From Citrus sinensis (lineage: Eukaryota > Streptophyta > Magnoliopsida > Sapindales > Rutaceae), in the NCBI RefSeq assembly GCF_022201045.2, contig NC_068558.1, forward strand, positions 3,997,501 to 4,061,500: a stretch of DNA of 64,000 bases, in the 5' to 3' direction. The position numbers were made by a program, and so were the translations under genes. Positions 39,201-52,221 of the stretch are shown here, piece after piece. Below the pieces are notes generated by a model. It was not told the DNA's origin. It did no database searches and saw only the letters and a program-made list of their open reading frames with translations. The number at the start of each line of letters is the position of its first letter. Within the stretch, counting starts at the first letter, position 1.

Positions 39201-42200
39201 TCAGAACTCTTCTTTAACTGCAAAACCAAATAAAAAAAGCTAACATAAATGAACCTTTATGGACGAGGTTACAATTTTAATTATAAAAGAGAATTGTCTG
39301 GTGAAACAAAAACTGAAAAAGGATGCTTTTTGGGAGGAATGTTAACCGCAAACACCTAGGTAAAAGGTATATCCATGACTATACCTTGTCTTTTGTTGAC
39401 TTCTCCTTCCTCAACTCCAATGGGTACCTATAATCCAAAAGTCACAAAAATTACAAAATGACACTTCAAAATTTTGCTTATGATACTCGAACTAAAACTT
39501 ACATGGACCGTGTTATAAAGTATCATAACAGGGACTACATTTTAGGAATACAAAACCCATTCTTTGCAAACCTAATATTCCTCTAAAATTGTGAAGTTTT
39601 TATAAATGAACAAGAACTTGTCCCACAGCCCAAAGTGCCCATTAATTTTGTAGTAAATTTCGGCCTAGAGTCATTAACAGGAACACAAATTACCTAAACT
39701 GTTTTGTAAGAAGAATGGAATAGAGGGAGTAGTACTTACCAACGATGATTGTCTAATTGGAAACCATAAAGTTCATTCAAGAATAAGCTCATAATTACAT
39801 CACCTGCACAGATTAATTAGGTCACAAGCACAAATATGGAGAAGCTCGTTGAAAAACAAAAATCCAAATCAAAGAGTTGGTAAACGTTAAGCTCACCAAA
39901 TGATTAATAAAACACTAAAGACAATTTAAACAAAGTGGTGAGGAATAAGCTAAAATCAAAACCTGAACTTGAAAATAGTAGCAACCAGAACCACACAGAA
40001 AACTAACCTTTCATTTCCATATCGACCACACCCCCAAATAGCAAAGCACGCTTCTTATGAACACACATTGAAAACCCAGCACGAGGGCCAGGAGGCATCC
40101 CAATTTTCTTGACCTATTGTGAAGAACATGCAATATGGACAGTGAAGCATATCCGTAGTAAAAGAAATCTGATAAAACCATAAGCTAAAACAGGAAAACT
40201 ATTTTATGAAATGTAAGCAGAATAAAGTTATTAACTTGAAAATCTAAATACCAACCTTGCTCCATTCCCATGTCCTAGGATCAAGAGACCACAAATCTGA
40301 ATGAATGATTCCTTTCTCAGATTGGTTCTTATCAGTAGAAACTTCTTTTGAATAGCCACCATATAGAAAAACCTACAATATTGAAGGAACTTGTAAAAGT
40401 ATATGAATTTGTATTTCTTAAAACTGGCTCAAAGGACTATTAACATTATGAGAAATTATAATGATAATATTATACAAATAGATTCATCGTATGAAATAAA
40501 CTAGGTGAGAATGCAGTCAATTTATTTTGCTTCTCTTTTACAACATTGCAAATTGTTAGCACAAGCAAAAAGCCCATTCAATGCCAGCATTGTGTTTGCG
40601 GCAAGTTGCAAAACATGAGAAATTCTTTTTGAGATAAAAATACAGTTCATTCCTCTGAACGAGAGCAATTTGATAGTCAAATTGGCATCAAATCTAGTCG
40701 GTGTTGCAGCACATCTTAGGCAAGCATTTAGTAGATAAAATAATAACAAAGAAATATGTTTTGTTATAACCACATAAACTTAAGCACAAACAGCTACACA
40801 ATGATCCTAATGAGGCATATTTTTCTTACTTACCTCATCCTGATAAACAAAAAACTGAAAGCCACTTCGAGGACTTGGCCACATGGATCCAAGCCTGGGC
40901 TTTATTTCTTGCCACTACAATGCAAAATCAAATTATTTTAGCTAAGCTTGTGGTAGAACATGAAAAGATGGTAAAGTCATGATAGAGACCCCATCAATAA
41001 GTTTTAATATATTCACCTTGAACTGATCTAGGTCAAAGACATACAAATCATTATAATACCTGAGCAAGGAAACAAAAGAATTAATTGCCACAGAATGACA
41101 TAATTGAAGATAAAAATTCATAATAAATGAACATTCAAAGCTCACCAACACTATTGATGAAAGAAACAAAATGTTACACTAATGTGTCCCCAATGGCCAG
41201 GGACACAGCCTTTAACATTCAAACAGGCATAGAAAAACTGACACGAAGAGATGAGTTAACAAGTACAGAGCTGTCATAGAATCTTATGGAGACCCGTCAA
41301 ACAACCTTACTTCTCTAAGAGTGTCATAGAAGCCACCAAAAACAATAATCTTGTGCTTGTATAAAACCTGTAACATAACAAGAAAGATTAAATAAACTAA
41401 AAAAAAAAAGGGGGGGGGGGGGGAAAGGGAAAAAAGAAGTGAACTAAGACAAAGGCTGGAGTCTTATGAATTTTAGGACTTTATGTAGAGATTGAGCCTG
41501 ATCTGATGGCCTTTATTTATGTGTCAATGAAGGTACAAGTAAACTAGAGTTTTGGGATCTTTAACATTTTATTCAAAACCAGGTTATACAAATAACAGCT
41601 CTAACAGAAAATTATAAACATTTTTTTGTGAAATAAGCTCAAGATAAAAGATTTATCATTCATCAATTTTGGATGAAAATTAAACTAGATTCCTTACACA
41701 TTTGCCTACTGGGATTTGCACACTCAGCAGAGTAGCTTATACTTATCAATAGTTTACATGTTTCTTGATGCTGGAAGCATGAAATCGAGGTGATTCAAAT
41801 TTACACCAACCTGGCCAGATGATCAGTATGTGATTTAAGTAGTACTTCTCTATCTTTAATCCTATGTTACCTCAATAGTACATAAAACAAGTTATATTGA
41901 TATTGACCAAGATGATCCACAAACACAATGTGTAGGATCTTCTTTATAGAGTATTTTTTATCTCAAGAAGAAATGCGTACAAGCATTAAGACCAAAATTT
42001 GACCGCCATTACATTTGGAATATGTAAAGTTGACATCCTTACTAATAATAATGAACATTCTAATATAAAGAAACCTGGAAATACCATTCGATGACCTGAT
42101 CGAGGACTAGGACACCCTTTCAGATTCAGTTGTTCCCACTGATTAGTCTTCAGGTCCAACATCCAAAAGTCCTATAAACCCCAAAGTTGAAGGCAACATA

Positions 42201-43123
42201 AGACATAAGGAATTAAAATTAAAATTTGACATATAAAGCTAAAGCAGAAACATGATGACGAAAGTTTCACCTTGTAGTGGTGGAACCGTTCTTGATTTGG
42301 GGATGTAAATTCACCACCTAACAACAAACAAAATGCAGTTATACAGCTAATACAAATAAGTAAGACCATGCACTACTGCATGTACAAATTGAGCCAAAGT
42401 TTCATCAACTCTACCAAAGATATACAGATAATTCTTCCAAGAAACTGCCTGATGAGCACTGCGAGGAGGTGGACTATTGGGGCTGGAAATCACCTTCCAT
42501 TCCTGCTTCTCCACATCATACCGATAAAGATCACCATATACATACGTCTGCATCAAACCAAATTAACCATAATTACTTGCAAGAACAAATAGCAACATCT
42601 ACTTACTTCAAATAACTGTACAGCCTTATTTTAAATCCTATCAAAAGTCAAAACACTGACCTTGTTACCATTGTAGAATTCACCACCATAAAGTATCAAC
42701 TCTGTCTCTTTCAATGGATTTATGTTTAGCTACAAAGTTATTCAACACATTCTTTTTAGAAAACTGAAGTTGGGGGGAAAAAAATCTAACGACAACGAGT
42801 AAATGTAATGTAACTGCACTACCGAACAGTTAGACCGAGGAGACGGCGCCGGGACATTATCCTCAACATGGACCTCTTTCTTCTTAGCTTCCTCCTTTTG
42901 AATACTCAGCTGCGAAAATTCAAGTCAATGAGAAATTAAATCATTTGATATTTTTATAAATAAAAAAAAATTAAATTGATTTTGAAGTTACCAGAATGGC
43001 ATCAATGTCATCTTCAGGAGAGATTTTTTTGGTCTCTCTACGAGCTCTTTTTTCCTCAGCCTTGGCTGTTTTTCTCTCTGTTTTTTCCTTGCCTTTCCCT
43101 GCTTTCTTGTTTTTCTTCCCCAT
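36247..43123 (-). CDS. Kelch-repeat protein, KLHDC4 type with DUF4110
   Basis: Twenty exons (43123-42992, 42909-42823, 42729-42661, 42547-42415, 42317-42271, 42171-42085, 41367-41306, 41059-41017, 40914-40834, 40372-40256, 40113-40008, 39803-39740, 39427-39385, 39217-38948, 38859-38698, 38198-38058, 37899-37747, 37584-37498, 36515-36447, 36351-36247) give 685 residues. The start is a lysine-rich basic tail (MGKKNKKAGKGKEK). Kelch blades follow (LILYGGEF, YLYIFGGEF, IIVFGGFYD, VFLYGGYS, ALLFGGVV, LYIYGGMM), a six-bladed propeller. Exon 16 is a long Asp/Glu run. The C terminus (PGESLKDFYRRTSMYWQM) is DUF4110. It matches the family I remember as At5g50310. The propeller suggests protein binding; the biochemical role is not established. 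The GTTGTT donor at exon 7 is weak but needed for the frame. Confidence 0.93.
41410..41423. repeat. Poly-A/poly-G tract in kelch-gene intron 6
   Basis: About nine A are followed by about 14 G, in the intron between the exons at 42171-42085 and 41367-41306. Length may be unreliable in assembly. Confidence 0.75.
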
Positions 43124-46100
43124 TTTATCACCTTTCGGTCACTTCTTCGCAAGCCGAAGTGGATTGCTTCACTTTCTGTCTGAGGCTGAGCAGAAACCAA
43201 CGCCGGAGGAGAGGGAGCTTCAATTCATTTCGAAGGGTTTATTTTCCTTTTTTTTTCTCTCTCTTTCTTTTCCCGCAAAAGTAGCTCTTACTAGAGGTAG
43301 TCAATGATAAATAGCACTTTTAAGGGCTAATTTATGATAAATAACAGTTTCTACAGTTTTTTTATAATTGCATCCTATCAAAAAACCAGGAAAATGACAT
43401 TCATGTCCTAATTTTTTATGATTTTTGAAGCTATGAGATTGTTTTTCAACTTGTGTCAAAGGTGCGCCGTCCGCTTAACAATTCGCGTCTCTTATATCAA
43501 ATAAATTAATTAATAAAGTATAGTTGAAATATCCTCTTAACTCAGTAACAAAATTACAATTAATAAAAATAAGATATTTAATATGACGTAATGTGATCTC
43601 TACTAAAATGACCGAAGTACTCTTTACTATCAAATTACATAATGTGGTTAATATTCAATTTTATGTAAATAAGAAGGTTACTAGGGTTCTCATCAGGGAC
43701 TTATTTGATATCAAAGAAAAAAAAATGTCAATACTTGGAGTTAATTAAAACAATAGGAATACAGATGTTATTATCCCATTAAAATTTATGAGTAGGAAAA
43801 TGATAGAACTAAAAATACCGCCTTATCCCTTGTTTAATTTGTTTCGCTTTTCTTTCGTCCAATCCCCGCGGCGAGGAAAACTCGCAGGAGGCATGGCTGC
43901 AGGCAGGGTGCCTTTTGAGCATCGGAAATGAAAGAACAAAAAGTAGTTATAGCAAGTAACGAGCAATCCTCGCGGTTTTCTCAAAACTCAGCAACATATA
44001 AAAGGCGGCAACACACAGAAACAGAAACCCGTTATAGAACACCACGAGAAAAGATACAGGTTTCAGAGTAAGAAGCATCAAAACCAGAAACAGAAAAGCA
44101 TTATTCTTTGAATACATTGATTAAGCCCAAAAAAAAAAATAATAATAATAAATAAACTGAGGAGATCAGAGCATTGAGTGGCAACGGGCAAGCCATTTTT
44201 CTGTGAGGCAAAATTCTAATATATTTGCCCTTGCATGGCATTATGGCTCCAATCATTTTTTTTTTTGTTCTGTGACGTACCCTGTACGTAAACTTTACAC
44301 TGGAAGTTGTTACATGTTGGTTGATATTGGTGCGCCAACTGGGCCGTGCTTTTATATAAAATAAGATTTATTTAGTATTGAGATGTCATCATTTTTTTAA
44401 ATTTACTGTTGTTGTGAAAAAAATTATAAATATAAAATAAAAATAAATAGTATATGATAAATATAATTTTTAAATAATAATTTTAATAAAATTGTAATTA
44501 TTAGTTTTGATATTAATACTAGAAACTCCATTTTTATGTAATTACATCCTATTTACCATATGACTAAAAATGATTCTCACATGTATACGGTGGCAAATCC
44601 AAAAAATAATTTACCAGGGATTAAATTACATAATTGTAAATTATAAAAACTAAAACTTTAAATATATAAAATATTTGCTAATAAATTTACAATAGTTCTC
44701 ACTCATTTTCATATTTTAAAATTTTTATGCAATAGACCATTATCAATGTTATTAAATGTGTCATTTTCTCCAAAAACAACTAAACTATCATTCATCTCAT
44801 TCGATTTCAAAGATAATTATTCACGAATTTTATTGTTGAAAACATTCTCTCTACTATTGTTATGGAAACTGGAAGAATTAATCCTATTTTTAGGAATGTA
44901 AAAATATGTTGAGTGTTGGGCTATTAAAATTCTTAATTGAAGTATAGGTTTTAATGATTCTTAATAGTTAAAGTTTTATGAGCTTATAAATTTACAGGGC
45001 CTATATTAATAAATTTAATGGAGCTAATTAGAAACCTAAACTGATTTCCTCTTTCATTCTTAGATTTTATTTTTTTTACCAGGGGGGCACATTCGCCGCT
45101 GCATGTATACTTTTATCTAACTCATTTCAAGAGCAAATACATTTCCGTTGTCTAGAATAGAATGATTATAGAACTACAAGCTCTTGTGAAAATTAATTTT
45201 ATATAAATTAATATGGCATGAATTCATTGGTTGAATTAAATATCTTTTGGTCCGCATGATATATTTTTATTATTTTGTATTTTCATTAGTTGGATTAAAC
45301 ACATTTCAGTTTACATAATTTATTTTTATTATTTGGTATAAAATAAGTTTGTAAAAGAGTTTATATCTCTATTATTTCTCATAAAAAAAAAGTATTTTAC
45401 AACTACAAATGGCAATTTACATCTCTTATAAATTAGTTAAATGTGAGTATGTAACTTATATAAAGTACAAATGATAGAAACTGCATTATGTCATTGTTTA
45501 TTTTCTTAAACTACCTGTTTATGAGAAATTTTTGTCAAACATTTTTAGATTGATATTATATAAATAAAAACGAAAAAAATAATATTAGGATGTCGTGGAA
45601 ACTCATTTTTGAATTTAAAAACCAAACAAAAACTAGTAGTACTTAACCCCTTATTTTATCTCATCATTCTCCATTTTTTAATTAATCTCCATAGTATTAC
45701 CCATCTTTATCAATGAATAAGATTCAGTTTTAGCAAAGTATTGCATAATCAAAGCACAAACCAAGATTGTCATTTTAATTTTCATTACAATTGAACCTTT
45801 TACTATCAGATGAAGTGCCCAATGCCCATTACCATTAGCATGCGCGTTGTTGGGAAAGAGGTGGAAGAGCTAAGTGTTGCCACTTGCCTACACCTCATTT
45901 GGGTTACCTCTCGATTAAAGCATTTGGGTCAAGGAAAAAAAGAAAAGCGTCACCTTTTGCGGATGGCTTCAGCTTGTGGACTGAATCTGATCTCCTTCAT
46001 TCCTCTGATTGCTGATTCTGTCAATAGAAGATAGAATGAAGCAGTAATAATGTAAGAAACAATTACTGAGGAGCTTTCCAAGGTGTTGATGCTGATGTTG

Positions 46101-46516
46101 AATGTGAAGAATTAATGGGGTTTCTATTATTTTGAAAATAATAAGAGTTAATTAAAGTGGGAATTGAAGAGATAACTCAAGGGTCAATAATTTCAATGAA
46201 GCCGCAAATCTTATAATTTCAAAAAGTTTACTGTTTTACAGTTATGATGAATAGAACATAACAGTTGGGCCTTAACCGTTGGATATCTTTTAACTTTTAG
46301 AATTAATAAAAATTTTCCCATATATATACACATGGTCCGGTATTAGGTTTTCGTTACAGAAACATTTTAACCTTCGGGCAGGACACTAGACCTCTCGAGT
46401 CCAAACAGAGCAATAAAAAATTCCAGGAAACCAGAGCGAATAGCACCGATTATCTGCGGACAAGCTTTTCGCATGAGAAGCTCAAAACTCAAATCTCGCT
46501 AGCCAAAAGACAAATA
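43124..46516. other. Divergent region between the kelch and C2H2 genes
   Basis: About 3.4 kb, mostly AT-rich. The kelch leader is a CT-rich stretch on the plus strand just above 43123. A tataaaagg at about 43998-44006, preceded by GC-rich sequence, is an orphan promoter-like spot. The open frame at 45810-46034 (plus) is not recognised. The promoter of the C2H2 gene is at the right end. Confidence 0.5.
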
Positions 46517-48861
46517 ATGGGAAGAAACACACAAATTTTTACTTCAATTTTCCTCTTGTTATTGTTTTCTCCACAGGAGATCTTAATTCAGGTATCAATA
46601 TTAGTGCTATCACAAACTTAACTCTTTTTATTTATTTATTTTTATTTTTTTGTGTTTAGTGAATTTATATATTTCAACGAGCTTATATTGAAGCACTATT
46701 TTTTAATTTTTCTTTTGCCTAATTTCTTGTGCCAGGGTTTTGACGATTCAGCCTCAAGGTGACACTGTCCATTGAGTTATCAACTTATTAGTTTTATAAA
46801 ATTTTATAACGAGAGTTGATTTCGCAGTTCTAATGAGTGATGATTGGATTATTGGAATCTAGTTATTGGTGTAGCATAATTTTTGACTGTGACTAATATG
46901 GTTAGTTGTTGTGTGTAGAACTCTTAAGCAAGAGCCGGGACGGGCTCATGAAGTACATTGTTCGAGAGAAAGAAGTAGGGCAGCATGGGGTGTTATAGAG
47001 GAGGTAACATTTAAACTTAAAAGACAATTATCTTTGTGCGATATGTTCTTGAAATTGAGTGATGTGCATGACCGTGGATGATTCTTCTTGTAGTATTTGA
47101 TGCCGTTTGTGGAGCAAGTGCAGTATGAGATTTCAAGTAAGTGTAGGCTTCATCCCGACAATGATATGTTCAGGGATCAGGAGCAGCACAAGATTCATGT
47201 GGACATAAACGAATGGCGGTGTGGATATTGTAAGAAAAGCTTTCGTGCTGAAAAATTTCTTGATCAGCATTTTGACAACAGACACAACAATCTTCTGAAT
47301 GTTGTATGTGGACCCTGGTTCCTTGGCTTGTCAAAAAGTGATTTATTCAATTTTCAGAAAATCTGTCATAAATTTTTCATTTTTTATGTTGCTGGCCAGA
47401 TGTCTGTAGATCATAATGTTTATGTTTGGTCTACCATGGATCTTCCTGAAATTAACTTCATTTTCAGTTCAACGGTTTCAAATGTTTTTCAATTTTGTGA
47501 TGGTATAACTAGATTGATGAAAATAAGAAAGAGCATTATGTGCTCATCAAAATTTGAAGTATCTCTTATTGAATTGTTTACAAGATATTGTTGCATAGTG
47601 AGTGAAAAAGGATGTGTATTTTGAATATTTTTACCTAGTAAAACAACATTGATTTGTGTTAATTTTGTGTGACAAATTTAAATCAATTCAGAGTCATGGT
47701 AAGTGCTTGGCTGATTTATGTGGAGCATTGCATTGTGATTTCGTGATGAATTCCAAGTCTTCCAGAAGCAAGTGCAATCCTGCAGCTGTTGCCAAGAATC
47801 GTCACCTTTGTGAGGTTGTGTCTACCTCCATTATTGCTGGAATTTTGGATTCTCATGTTTTGTTTTAATTTGTTAATATCTGTTCTTTTTGGTACAGAGC
47901 CTTGCCAACCGCTGTTTTCCTATTAATCAGGGTCCCTCAGCAAGCCGTCTTCACGGTATTCTTCTATATCTTGTGAAAGTTATTTTATTCTTCTCTATCT
48001 TGTGAAAGTTATTTTCTTCTGTTTATTTTGTTCTCAACTGATGAAAACATTTGATGATGTTATAAAATATTTTCTTTCTCTTTCTAAGAAAGAAAATTGA
48101 TTATACAAATGCTAATTGATCTTACTTGTAGTACCATTTTCATCTACTTGCAGAATATAATTTGATCATACTTATAGTACCATTCTCATGTAATTGCAGA
48201 ATTGTTTTTGCGCCAATTTTGTGATGCTCACAAATGTCCTAGGAAAAGTCAACCCTTTCCTAAAGGAGGCAGGGTAAGATTTCAATCTTTGCTGCAATAT
48301 TTCGGACTATAGGGTAGAGGTCAGAGTTGCAGTTAATGATTTATATTGGTTTACTTTGGCAAATATTGGAATATTACAATTTCCAGCTAGCATAATTATC
48401 ATTCCCATAGCTGATTTGTTTCTTTGGGGGTGTCCTAAGAGCTCAGCTTGTTTGCACTTTGCAATGCAAGAAGTTTAAAATTTTATAACTTTTAGGCTAT
48501 TGTCTTTTTTCTTCAATGCAGTCCATCAATAAGAGAATCTAAAATTGCTCTTAGCTTATCTTGAAAGTAAACTTGAAGTTATGCTTCATATTTAATATGC
48601 ATTAATTCTTCTTTTCATCTGTGCAGAAGCAACCGAGTGTATTCTATCTGTCTATTTCAATTTTGACTCTGATGCTTCTTCCTATATTCTATCTTATTGT
48701 TTATCTGTATCAAAGGTATGTTTCTAGTACGTCAATTTCAAATTTTCCAAGCTTTTGCGAAAACCTCATAATAGTTTATGAATTTTCGCAGAGAAATGAG
48801 AGGAGGAACCCAAGAGCTTAAGCGGATCCCTCGAGTTGGACGGAAAGCAAAACCCTCATAA
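46517..48861 (+). CDS. Plant protein with signal peptide, one C2H2 motif and a C-terminal membrane helix
   Basis: Nine exons (46517-46591, 46736-46758, 46919-47003, 47094-47303, 47692-47814, 47898-47955, 48200-48273, 48627-48715, 48792-48861) give 268 residues with matching phases. Residues 7-25 are a hydrophobic signal (IFTSIFLLLLF). A single C2H2 motif is WRCGYCKKSF with the paired histidines in DQHFDNRH (Cys-X2-Cys, X12, His-X4-His). A cysteine-rich conserved segment follows (CLADLCGALHCDF, SKCNPAAVAKNRHLCE, CFPINQGPSASRLHELFLRQ). A single membrane helix (about 219-243) and a short basic tail (KRIPRVGRKAKPS) end it. I recall similar uncharacterised proteins across plants, but no function. 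As drawn, the zinc-finger-like part would face the lumen. Exon 4 ends at GTT before a GTATGT donor. Confidence 0.85.
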
Positions 48862-50590
48862 GGTAATCTACTTTTGACATCTCATTTCAAGATATTACTT
48901 ACAAGTTGCTGAGGTTATCAACTTTTTTTTTTATAAGCTTTTAATAGCCAAATTAATTTGCATTATAATAGTCCAAGGTTATCGATGTCAGATGTTGAGG
49001 ATTTGCTTGCCTTAATTTGCTAGCTCATCTCTAATGGTGATGGTATTGATTGGCTTCATTTTTCTAATGCATGCTAGGTAATTAGGTGAAGCAAAGAAGA
49101 TTACAAGATGTATGACTAGAGATATTTGCATGTAAATGTGATCCCCATCCATTGATTTCTAAACGCAACTTCATGTCAAAGAAAGGCCAGACTGTTCTAG
49201 AATGCCCGAGACAGCAAATGTGCAACTTCTACTAAATTCCTGGCCTCTCTCCTTCCCCCACTAGCAGCTGGGCAAATCAATGAATACAACAAAAGGATAT
49301 GTCAACCTTTATTTTCTTTTATTTAAATTTTTTTCTGATAAACGAGCCTTGTATCTGCAATTGCTCGTGTGTGACCATTCTGTTTGATATAGTCAGGTAA
49401 CAATGTCTTGTAGCAAGTTCTAGAACTGCCACAACAAATTTTAAAAAAATGTTCTTCCTGTATGAGGCTTCTACAAGACTTAGTCAATCTGTCTGATTAA
49501 CCTTATCTATAACTTTTTTTTTTTCCTTTTTAAGTATTCTGCTTCTGTGGGAGCCTGTGATGGGGAGGGTTTGGAGATCTCAAGCAGGGGTAGGAGGCCT
49601 ACTTTTCACGGCTTAATTACCAACAAAAGTTGTCAGTGGAGCTAGTGGACGACCAACTGTGATTGGTAGCAGTTTTTCTTGAAAATCAACATTTTAATGC
49701 CTCATCACTCGTCAGTGTAGTGAGAAGCATGTTCAATCTTTCATTTTCTGCCAAATAGATCGTTGAAAGTCCAAATTCCTGAAAATAAAATGATAAATTT
49801 ACAATGTTCCAAATCAACCCACACATCTTGGAGGACCATGCGTACGTGGCTTGACGTAAAACCAAATTTTAAATTTTTATTTTCATAAGCTAACTGGAGC
49901 TTATGTCCGACGACTGCTGGTCCGGAGTCCAGACGTACTCGCCTGTGTAATTCAACAATTCATAAATTCATAAATTTATGCTTTTAACTGACAGTATGTA
50001 CATAAATTCAACAAATCGAAGGTGAGATTGTCATATTTATATTTGAGATGGTAAATTTTTTTTTATATTAAAAACACGAAGTCACGCGGTTGGATTAGCG
50101 GCAGGCTAAATAATAATTAAAAGAAAATATCAAAGCTGACATTAATTAATACACTTGACAAGAATTCTTGTGTCCTGACATCTCTCTGCAGAGATCAGAT
50201 AATTTGTGACCCAGTTAAGTAGAGTCTCTAAAGCTTATTGCTTGCTTTTGCATTTTCGCGTCTCACACAAAAAAACAGGTTTGTCACAGGCTTTGCCCAT
50301 CTATTCTCAGACTTGATCATTCATTCCCCAAACTCACCTCAATCTAGCCATATACATACTAGATCTGTCTACGCCTTTGCTATGTTCCATTTGTCATGTC
50401 TTAGCCACTACGAGTCCTGTTCTCATTGTTAACACCATAATTGACAACAGATCAACGTAACTACTGAATTTTTTTTTGGTAACACCACCCTAAAATGAAT
50501 CTACGAATTTCTTTTCAAATTACTTTTCAGCCTCCACAGCTAGCTACCGTGAGTTTCCCTTCGAAATAGTATGACATCTCGAGCAATTTC
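48862..50590. other. 3' region between the C2H2 and HemW genes
   Basis: The two genes converge here. About 1.7 kb contains their 3' untranslated regions and sequence in which I see nothing. The plus frame at 50238-50432 is antisense-side noise without similarity. Confidence 0.55.
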
Positions 50591-52080
50591 TTAAGAATCT
50601 ATGACCCCAAATGCATGCGATATCAATTCATTAGATAGGAGGAAACCTTCAGGATCACTGAGCCGAAAGTAAGCCAGCCTATTCCCAATTTTGGTTTCAT
50701 CTAATAGCAAGCTGTTGAATTCTTCTATATTCATGGCTCTCCTCCATTCATCCAAGCAAATGACATGGCCACTTTCAATGTATGGTTTATAAGCCTTGCA
50801 AAGAGTGTGAACAAGGGAGCAACCAAATGTTTCTCCAAATGACTTCAAATCTACGCCTCTTGCAGTTCTAAAAGATAGCATCAAAACATCCATGGCCAAG
50901 TCCTTGGCATCAATATGATTATTCCCCCAGCAATCCACCAACCCAGCCTCCAAATTCTGCACATAATCCACAAACTCTTTCATCCTTCTTGGCCTTGAAA
51001 ACCTCAATCCACCAAGATAACTTGCAGAACCAAGGCCGAAGCCATAGAACGGCTTGTTCTTCCAGTAAGTAAGATTGTGCTTGCATTCATATCCGTCTTC
51101 ACTGTAGCTGCTTATTTCATAATGTCTGTAAACAGCACTCGACAGCATACTTGATGCCATTCTATAGAAATTGGCAGACTGTGTTTCTGTAGGCAGAGGG
51201 AACTCCCCCGGCGTATACCTGTAGAACAAATCAATCTAAGTGATGAATACTTTGTAAAGCTAAAAAGTACAGATTTTACAAGAAAGACTTACAGAATCCC
51301 AAATTTTGTGCCCTGTTCAACTTGCAAATCATACACTGACACATGCTTGGGCTGAGCTCCAACAGTTCGTCTCAAACTCTCCTCCCACATTTGTGGTGTC
51401 TGATGAGGGAGAGAGGAAATGAGATCCAAACTCCAATTCTCAACACCACATAATTTAACAATCTCTATGGCTTCATAAACCTCCTTAAGACCATGTGCTC
51501 TCCCACAAGACTTCAATAATTCCTCTTGAAATGCCTGAACTCCCAAAGACACTCTATTCACACCCAAATCCATCAACTCCTCCATTTTCCTAGCATCGAA
51601 GGTACCAGGATCCATTTCCATAGATATCTCAGCATCCAGACTCAAGCCAAACTTGTCTCTCAATGTATCCAAAATTGATGATACAAACCTCGGGGGCACT
51701 AGGGACGGTGTGCCGCCCCCAAAGAATACAGTTTCAAGAGGTGGGCTGGTCTTATGCCCCGGTTTTGTTGCAATGATTTCTCTACAGAGTAGTTGTATGT
51801 AATTTGATACACGTGGGTCATCGTCGTTGGTTTGGGTTGGGGAAGAACCGAGAGCCACGATAGGAAAATCACAGTAGTGGCAGCGTTTTCTGCAGAAGGG
51901 AAGGTGAATGTAAGCTGAAGTTGGGGAGAGCTGTGGGGTGATCTTAGTTGAGGCATTTTGTCGAACAGGTTGAGTGGCTTCTGAGGTAGAGCTGCTGATT
52001 AAGTAAGATCTCAAGAGTTTTGGGGTTCTTGGTTTTAAAGGGGACGTTGAGAAAATGGGAGTGAAAGTTGACTTAAGCAT
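50591..52080 (-). CDS. HEMW: HemW-like radical SAM protein (heme chaperone family)
   Basis: Two exons (52080-51293 and 51218-50591) encode 471 residues from the first in-frame ATG. The radical SAM cluster motif is CRKRCHYC (Cys63, Cys67, Cys70). The SAM-binding glycine motif is VFFGGGTPSL. HNLTYW (310-315) is the heme-binding signature that separates HemW from true coproporphyrinogen III dehydrogenase, which such proteins are often misnamed. A C-terminal HemN-type domain (DLAMDVLMLSFRTARGVDL) is complete. Known HemW proteins bind heme and pass it to respiratory enzymes. The first 50 residues are Ser/Thr/Arg-rich, consistent with an organellar transit peptide. The reading frame stays open upstream to 52256 without an ATG; see findings. 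Confidence 0.92.
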
Positions 52081-52221
52081 GGGTGTGTTAAACTGACGGC
52101 ACCAATTGGCAAGAGAACCGGGAGAATAAACAAATCCAAACTGAGGGTATTCGAAGTACGCACTCAGCACTCTCGTGAATAGCGCTAAAGACTTGAAAGT
52201 TGAAAACGCTTTGGTCGCCAC

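Noticed and set aside
45810-46034. Plus frame of 74 codons upstream of the C2H2 gene
   Set aside because: It has no similarity that I recognise, and no splice or promoter signals tie it to a gene.
47304-47624. Extension of the C2H2 protein beyond residue 131 (frame continues to 47624)
   Set aside because: This is intron read-through after a GTATGT donor. The conserved CLADLCGALHC segment resumes at the next exon.
50591-52080. Naming the gene coproporphyrinogen III oxidase
   Set aside because: The HNLTYW motif and the three-cysteine CxxxCxxC cluster, with no fourth cysteine after it, fit HemW.
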